A stretch of 64,000 nt of DNA from Hanleya hanleyi (taxonomy: Eukaryota; Mollusca; Polyplacophora; Lepidopleurida; Hanleyidae). The notes under the pieces were generated by a model. It saw only the letters and a list, made by a program, of their open reading frames with translations, ran no database searches and was not told the DNA's origin. Shown here piece by piece: positions 59,914 to 64,000 of this stretch (positions within the stretch are counted from its first letter, which is position 1; each line of letters starts with the position of its first letter). The position numbers were made by a program, and so were the translations under genes. The stretch is taken from contig JAVTVY010016167.1 in assembly GCA_036873755.1 (NCBI GenBank), positions 1-64,000 on the forward strand, read 5' to 3'.

Positions 59914-61489
59914 TTATTTCCAGCATTCTCTTACATACTAACATTTAAGGGCTTGAAGCCCAATTACGGGTCAAAATTGATGGAATATTAATATTGCACA
60001 TCGATATATCGATTCTTTCTCCAGGTGTGATGATTTTTTTGGTGAATACATGTTTGCTCAGGTGCAATTTTACCATTCAGAATCTTATTATTAGTGGCAC
60101 AATTTTCGCCTGCTTGATTGAAGACACTCCAAGCTGGCAATTAACACCAGCGCTGTAGGGGTCATCACTATCAGTTAATATGCCCTTATCTGTTTATCGT
60201 TTATTCTGTTAGTTTACAAGATAGGCCTAAATCGTTTGCTTTTGGGAACGTATTGGTCATGAAGATTCGAATTTGGGACGGTTATTCTGAAGAAGGTAAA
60301 GAGATAAGCAATGCCTCAGATTTCTATGTTGTTCTGGTTGATGAGGTATTAATGTTCAAAGTGAGGCCATAGCATTTTATTCAATTTTGTTCAATTGAAA
60401 ACATAAAATTCCACAGACAAAGACCTGCGTCAAACTTAAAAAAACTGAGGCACTTTATTTTGTTGAAGGGTCTTCATCAAAATGACTGAGAATTAGATCA
60501 GAATACTACGATAAATGAGTTATTTATGGAATATATAAAATGTTAAAATGGAAGACAACAAAACTGATTTTGTAAGACAGCGCGTAGTATATTCGGAACG
60601 ACTGCAGTAAAATAAACAGGATACGAGCAACTAAAATAAAATTGATATAGAAAGGAAACCTGAAACTGAATAGCGTCCAGTTATTCACGCATATATTACG
60701 GCGGGGTATCTCCAACAAGAGTTGAACATTGTCCACGCAACGTCTATCTATGAACGCCATCGACTTGCAATGTTGGATTATAAAGGGAACGGCTGCTGAC
60801 GGGAGTTCTTTGAACTTCATCAGAACCCGAACATATTAATTTTCCAATAGGGCGAAATAGACATCGACGTCAAAATACCTTGGCAATCCGCAGTGAACCT
60901 CAAGGACGAAAGCCGGTTCACTGTCACTTTCTGTATTGGCAGAGGGAATCGAAAGTCATAGCGTGGGCCATTATTAAAAGGCGTATATGAAATTGAATCA
61001 TGTACATACTTCATTAATTGACTGCCGTATACATTTGCTGATAAATCAGTACCTGACAATCAGTAAAATGTCGGCTCAGTAAATGCATGCCTACATTCGT
61101 AGGTAGACACTCGCCTCGGCAAGTGTCATCGTCAACTGCACATATATCGCACATTGTTCCACAGTAGTATGAAAATACGAGTACTCGGTAATGCGTTCCA
61201 TGTAGTCCAAAGTAACTAGACTGGAGGAACCTTAACCCAACGAGCTGAGCCACGACAATAGCCAGCCTGGACGAGACTGAGGCCTAGGCCGCTACTACTC
61301 ACGACCTGGAATAGGAACTTTGCAGATATTTTCATATATATTTTTATTACCATACATGGCAGTGTGACTAACGTCACAGGTCCTACGAAGTAGGGGTTGA
61401 TATGATTTAAGCGCCAGTATATTATAAAGTAATGATCACCTTACTTGTAATAACAAATATATTTATTTTTGGAAAAAGCTTTAGCAAAT
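59914..61489. other. No recognisable gene
   Basis: Frames at 60524-61253 (minus) have no recognised domain. No clear TIR or RNA gene. Confidence 0.35.
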
Positions 61490-61790
61490 ACAATTAAGCC
61501 CATTTCCATGGTCGTAGGGTGCATTGAGGCATGTTTTTGCCAATTTTGAAGTTTCTAGGTCACCTAATTAGGTCAGAAATTGGGTAAGAAAGTAGGTCAC
61601 ATTGGCCTTGACTCAATTAGGTCAGGTCACACTGACATTGGCCTAATTAAGCGCATTTCCATGGTCTTCGAAGGCATCAGGACATGTTTTTGCCAATTTC
61701 GAGGTTTATAGGTCACCTAAGTAGGTCAAATTTTCAACAAAAGTAGGTCAACTCAGAAGTTGCTGGTACCATTCCCCTAATGCACGTTTG
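61490..61790 (+). repeat. Diverged ~150-bp tandem repeat rich in AGGTCA
   Basis: GCCCATTTCCATGGTCGTAGGG...TAGGTCACCTAATTAGGTCA (61498) is repeated at 61648 as GCGCATTTCCATGGTCTTCGAAGG...TAGGTCACCTAAGTAGGTCA. The hexamer AGGTCA, a nuclear-receptor half-site in animals, occurs about eight times on the plus strand. Confidence 0.75.
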
Positions 61791-61934
61791 TGCCAACAAT
61801 CATAGTTCTAATGTCAACGGTTCTCCTTATTTTGCCGGGGAAAGGATTCGGATGGACTGACTCACTCACTCAATACCGAACAATTTGAAAATGAGAGCCT
61901 AAGTAGTACATAAAGGACCGATTCCTTCCCATTT

Positions 61935-62110
61935 ATGCAAATGAGATGACGTCATCGATGACGTCACAGAGCGCTCGTCCAATCAGAAGCCGTCAAAGGT
62001 CAAATCCGTCACAGAGCTCTCGTCCAATCAGAAGCCGTCTAATGTCCAGCAATCTCCGGTAATGTCCGGTCATCTCCGGCAATGTCCGGCCCTCTCCGGG
62101 ACAATAGATA
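61935..62110 (+). promoter_or_regulatory. Enhancer-like terminal region: octamer, CRE and CCAAT motifs, tandem repeats
   Basis: ATGCAAAT (61935-61942), two TGACGTCA sites (61947-61954 and 61959-61966), and a 45-bp direct repeat (61962-62006 and 62007-62045) with GTCCAATCAGAAGCCGTC in each. These are followed by alternating AATGTCCGG/TCTCCGG words to 62100. The motifs are seen; their activity is inferred. Confidence 0.55.
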
Positions 62111-62233
62111 GCCTTTGCAGGTCAACAATAGTTCTTTGACCTTTGTATTCATCCGCGGTGATGCGGTCTGCCTCCGCGGGCAGAAAGTAGTCCCACGGAA
62201 TGTACACCCTGACTGGGGGTTTTTCCCCGGCCC

Positions 62234-62252
62234 GCAGCGCGCGCGCGCGGGA
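62234..62252. repeat. (GC)n tract
   Basis: CAGCGCGCGCGCGCGGG, alternating purine-pyrimidine GC with Z-DNA potential. It lies inside a CpG-rich stretch (62150-62300), unlike the rest of the window. Confidence 0.85.
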
Positions 62253-62391
62253 TCATCCGGCACGCAGCGCGGATTATCGCCGGAAGTGCGTGGGTTATTG
62301 CTATAATCAAAGGATTGACCTGTTTGTTGTTGTTGCCTTGGACTAACCCATCAGAATAGTACTTATTACGCTGTAGAGCTACGTATAGCCG

Positions 62392-62399
62392 TATATAAC
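62392..62399 (+). promoter_or_regulatory. TATA box of ORF 1
   Basis: TATATAAC, 44 bp before the ATG at 62436. Confidence 0.6.
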
Positions 62400-62435
62400 A
62401 GGTCGCTCTGCGTTCTACACCTCCATTCCTGCGGA

Positions 62436-62756
62436 ATGACGGAGACCCATGCGTCTCGGATTTTACAGCATGCGACCGTGGTTAATTCATTCACGGGTTA
62501 CCGAGCAGTGGTTCGGTCCATGTTTGCAGATGGCGACGACAACGAGGGGCGACGCCAGATCCTGAATGAGTTCACAGAAGCGGTCCTCGAAAGAGTGCAC
62601 TCGATGGAGAGGTGTGCCATCACTCACCACTACTGGACTATGACAGCCATCCTTGATGCTCGGGCTATGGACCACGAGCGCTCACGCCGGAACCAGCGAC
62701 GGCTGGTTGGCCTAGTCATGGTCTGTGCCCTATTGACCCTGGCGCTGCGGCATTGA
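62436..62756 (+). CDS. Small tail-anchored-looking protein (Polinton-like ORF 1)
   Basis: 106 codons from an ATG with GCGGA before it to TGA at 62754. The body is hydrophilic and helical-looking (EGRRQILNEFTEAVLERVHS, ~38-57). A basic patch, RSRRNQRR (82-89), precedes a 15-residue hydrophobic segment (LVGLVMVCALLTLAL, 90-104) two residues from the end, the form of a tail-anchored membrane protein. It has its own TATA box and lies 72 bp upstream of the next ATG. No family is recognised. A role at membranes is inferred from the C-terminal segment only. Confidence 0.65.
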   Translation: MTETHASRILQHATVVNSFTGYRAVVRSMFADGDDNEGRRQILNEFTEAVLERVHSMERCAITHHYWTMTAILDARAMDHERSRRNQRRLVGLVMVCALLTLALRH

Positions 62757-62771
62757 CAGTGGGACCTCACC

Positions 62772-62778
62772 ATAAATA
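62772..62778 (+). promoter_or_regulatory. TATA-like box of ORF 2
   Basis: ATAAATA, 57 bp before the ATG at 62829. Confidence 0.5.
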
Positions 62779-62828
62779 CGAGAGACAGTCTGCGTGTGTG
62801 TCATTCATCCTTCGTCATTGGATCAACC

Positions 62829-63209
62829 ATGTCACCAGTCCTACGAGCCATCCTGCCCCTTACACCCCAGGTGGGGTTACACGTCTATGAAGATAAAGTC
62901 ACCATCGTGGAAGATCGGGATGCCTGTGGGTGGGATTCGGAGTACACATCCACTACGGTTACCCTACACCGTGATGGCTGGACCAAATTTAAACAAGTGT
63001 TGTCTGGTGAGCTCGACGGAAACCTCATCCACCTCGAGAACGCCAACTACGTACACCGTGGACCCTTCTTTGCCCGTGTGGGGCGTTACCACGATCCTAC
63101 GCAAAGCTTCACCCTAGACCCTGACCTGTGGACAGCCTTGGAGAAAGTGGTGCCTATTGTGGACCAGCTGTTTACACCGGACGAGCGGTCATCAGACCAG
63201 TTGGGGTGA
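62829..63209 (+). CDS. Small uncharacterised protein (Polinton-like ORF 2)
   Basis: 126 codons plus TGA. The ATG at 62829 is chosen because it is the first ATG in the frame and has CAACC before it; the open frame extends upstream to a GTG at 62796. The product is compact and globular-looking, with LRAILPLTPQVGLHVYED near the start, several aromatic and charged residues, and a Pro/Asp/Glu/Arg tail (DERSSDQLG). No transmembrane segment, no Cys cluster. Not recognised. Its position just before the integrase and its separate TATA-like box suggest an element-encoded protein rather than a host gene. Confidence 0.65.
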   Translation: MSPVLRAILPLTPQVGLHVYEDKVTIVEDRDACGWDSEYTSTTVTLHRDGWTKFKQVLSGELDGNLIHLENANYVHRGPFFARVGRYHDPTQSFTLDPDLWTALEKVVPIVDQLFTPDERSSDQLG

Positions 63210-63341
63210 GCTCGTGCTATTGAGGACGCGCTGGCTGAATCCAATGAACAACTGTCTAGCAATGAACCAGACGACGAGGCTATAGACTATCCGGCTAGAC
63301 TCAGTCAACCAACACAACGGTGGTAGAAACTTCGACCTCGT

Positions 63342-63349
63342 TATAAATA
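63342..63349 (+). promoter_or_regulatory. TATA box of the integrase gene
   Basis: TATAAATA, 44 bp before the ATG at 63386, the same spacing as for ORF 1. Confidence 0.65.
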
Positions 63350-63385
63350 AGCGATACTCTCCGGGTCCATCATCATTTTGTCACC

Positions 63386-64000
63386 ATGAAGCGCTGGGAG
63401 AAGGTGTTGGATAACTTATACTACAGTCCCGCCAGTCCGGCTGCGTATAGTGCATTGTCGGCTCTCTATCGAGCGGCCAAACCCCAGGGGATACAACGTG
63501 CCCAAGTCCGAGATTGGTTAAGAAAACAAGACACCTATACCTTACATCGAGCTGTCCGTCGCCATTTTCTACGGAACCGGGTCATCGTGGGAGGAATAGA
63601 TGCCCAGTGGCAAGCGGATTTGATCGATATGGGCGCCTTTGCCAAACACAACGATGGGAATCGGTATATCTTGAGGTGCATCGATATCCTATCGAAGTAT
63701 ACGTGGGTGGTACCCATCCGGACGAAAACGGGGGCAAATCTCATAGCGGCGTTCAAAGACATCTTCAAGACCGGGCGCAAACCTTTGTATTTGCAAACCG
63801 ACGAAGGCACGGGATTCCTCAACAGACCGTTCCAAGCCTTTCTCAAGAAACAGAAGGTCTTCTTCTTCCATACGTACAACGAGACCAAGGCTTCCGTGGT
63901 GGAAAGGTTCAACAGGACATTCAAAGGCCGTATGTATAAATATTTCGCCTATAAGAATACAAGGCGGTACATCGATGTTCTCCCGAAACTTGTGAGGGGT
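63386..64000 (+). CDS. INT: Polinton/Maverick-type integrase (partial, runs off the window)
   Basis: ATG at 63386 (TCACC before it) opens 205 codons without a stop to the right edge, so the 3' end is missing. An N-terminal helical region with a WLRKQ..YTLHR block (~44-55) precedes a retrovirus-integrase-like DDE fold: WQADLIDM (D78), RYILRCIDILSKYTWVVPI (93-111), LQTDEGTGF (D139) and ASVVERFNRTFK (E173). The D139-E173 spacing of 33 residues is close to the DD35E arrangement. The DLIDM, TDEG.GF and VERFNRT forms are those of Polinton/Maverick integrases rather than Gypsy or Ginger. It would catalyse insertion of the linear element DNA. The chromodomain often found at the C-terminus would lie outside the window. 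No lesion is seen in the part present. Confidence 0.88.
   Translation, partial: MKRWEKVLDNLYYSPASPAAYSALSALYRAAKPQGIQRAQVRDWLRKQDTYTLHRAVRRHFLRNRVIVGGIDAQWQADLIDMGAFAKHNDGNRYILRCIDILSKYTWVVPIRTKTGANLIAAFKDIFKTGRKPLYLQTDEGTGFLNRPFQAFLKKQKVFFFHTYNETKASVVERFNRTFKGRMYKYFAYKNTRRYIDVLPKLVRG

Larger units (their letters stand above)
61856..64000 (+). mobile_element. Left part of a Polinton/Maverick-like element (continues right)
   Basis: The base composition changes to GC-rich at about 61950, the two ORFs at 62436 and 62829 are followed by an integrase of the Polinton type, and all genes run the same way with short spacers. The exact left terminus cannot be set: the partner TIR lies outside the window. 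Candidates for the terminal region are the ACTC tract at 61856-61873 or the repeated block from 61962. Polintons are self-synthesising, virus-like DNA elements; polymerase, protease, ATPase and capsid genes would be expected to the right and are not in the window. Confidence 0.65.

Overview
The window looks like AT-rich nuclear DNA of an invertebrate animal, probably marine. The reasons are the mixture of CR1/Jockey-like and L1/Tx1-like LINEs, Penelope-like elements, foldback elements and a Polinton/Maverick-type integrase, together with long stretches lacking open frames. The species cannot be fixed from the sequence alone. No intact single-copy host gene was recognised. Nearly everything that can be explained is mobile DNA at different stages of decay.

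Layout. 1-18 kb: a foldback element at the left edge, small MITEs, an L1/Tx1-type LINE relic (8.5-9.3 kb, minus), dispersed repeats and a Penelope-like RT relic (17.46-17.86 kb). 18.23-27.17 kb: a composite DNA transposon with ~210-bp terminal inverted repeats starting CAGGTTTGGG and a matching 5-bp flanking duplication (ATAAC). It carries plus-strand coding remnants of an unassigned protein family, a convergent PHD-like zinc-finger remnant, a spliced-looking terminal gene segment and two nested insertions (a 1.07-kb inverted-repeat element and a 5'-truncated LINE). 27.4-32.4 kb: TTAA-flanked MITEs, dispersed repeats and another RT relic. 32.4-43.1 kb: five head-to-tail copies of a 2.14-kb unit, each with the same embedded 362-bp MITE. 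43.1-53.7 kb: MITEs, RT/LINE relics, diverged repeats facing each other across ~4 kb, and dispersed duplicates of sequence seen near 14-17 kb.

53.9-57.6 kb: a ~3-kb imperfect palindrome whose two arms carry differently broken copies of a gene for a C2H2-finger plus acidic protein, followed by a cysteine-rich zinc-binding ORF. (GAGT)n tracts sit at the 5' ends of these ORFs. 61.9-64 kb: a GC-rich terminal-looking region followed by three compact plus-strand ORFs, each with its own TATA-like box 44-57 bp before the ATG. The third is an apparently intact Polinton-type integrase that runs off the right edge.

How parts work together: the integrase and two small ORFs look like the first genes of a Polinton/Maverick-like element that continues beyond the window. 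The 18-27 kb remnants look like the gene set of one DNA transposon. The remainder is non-autonomous or dead repeats.
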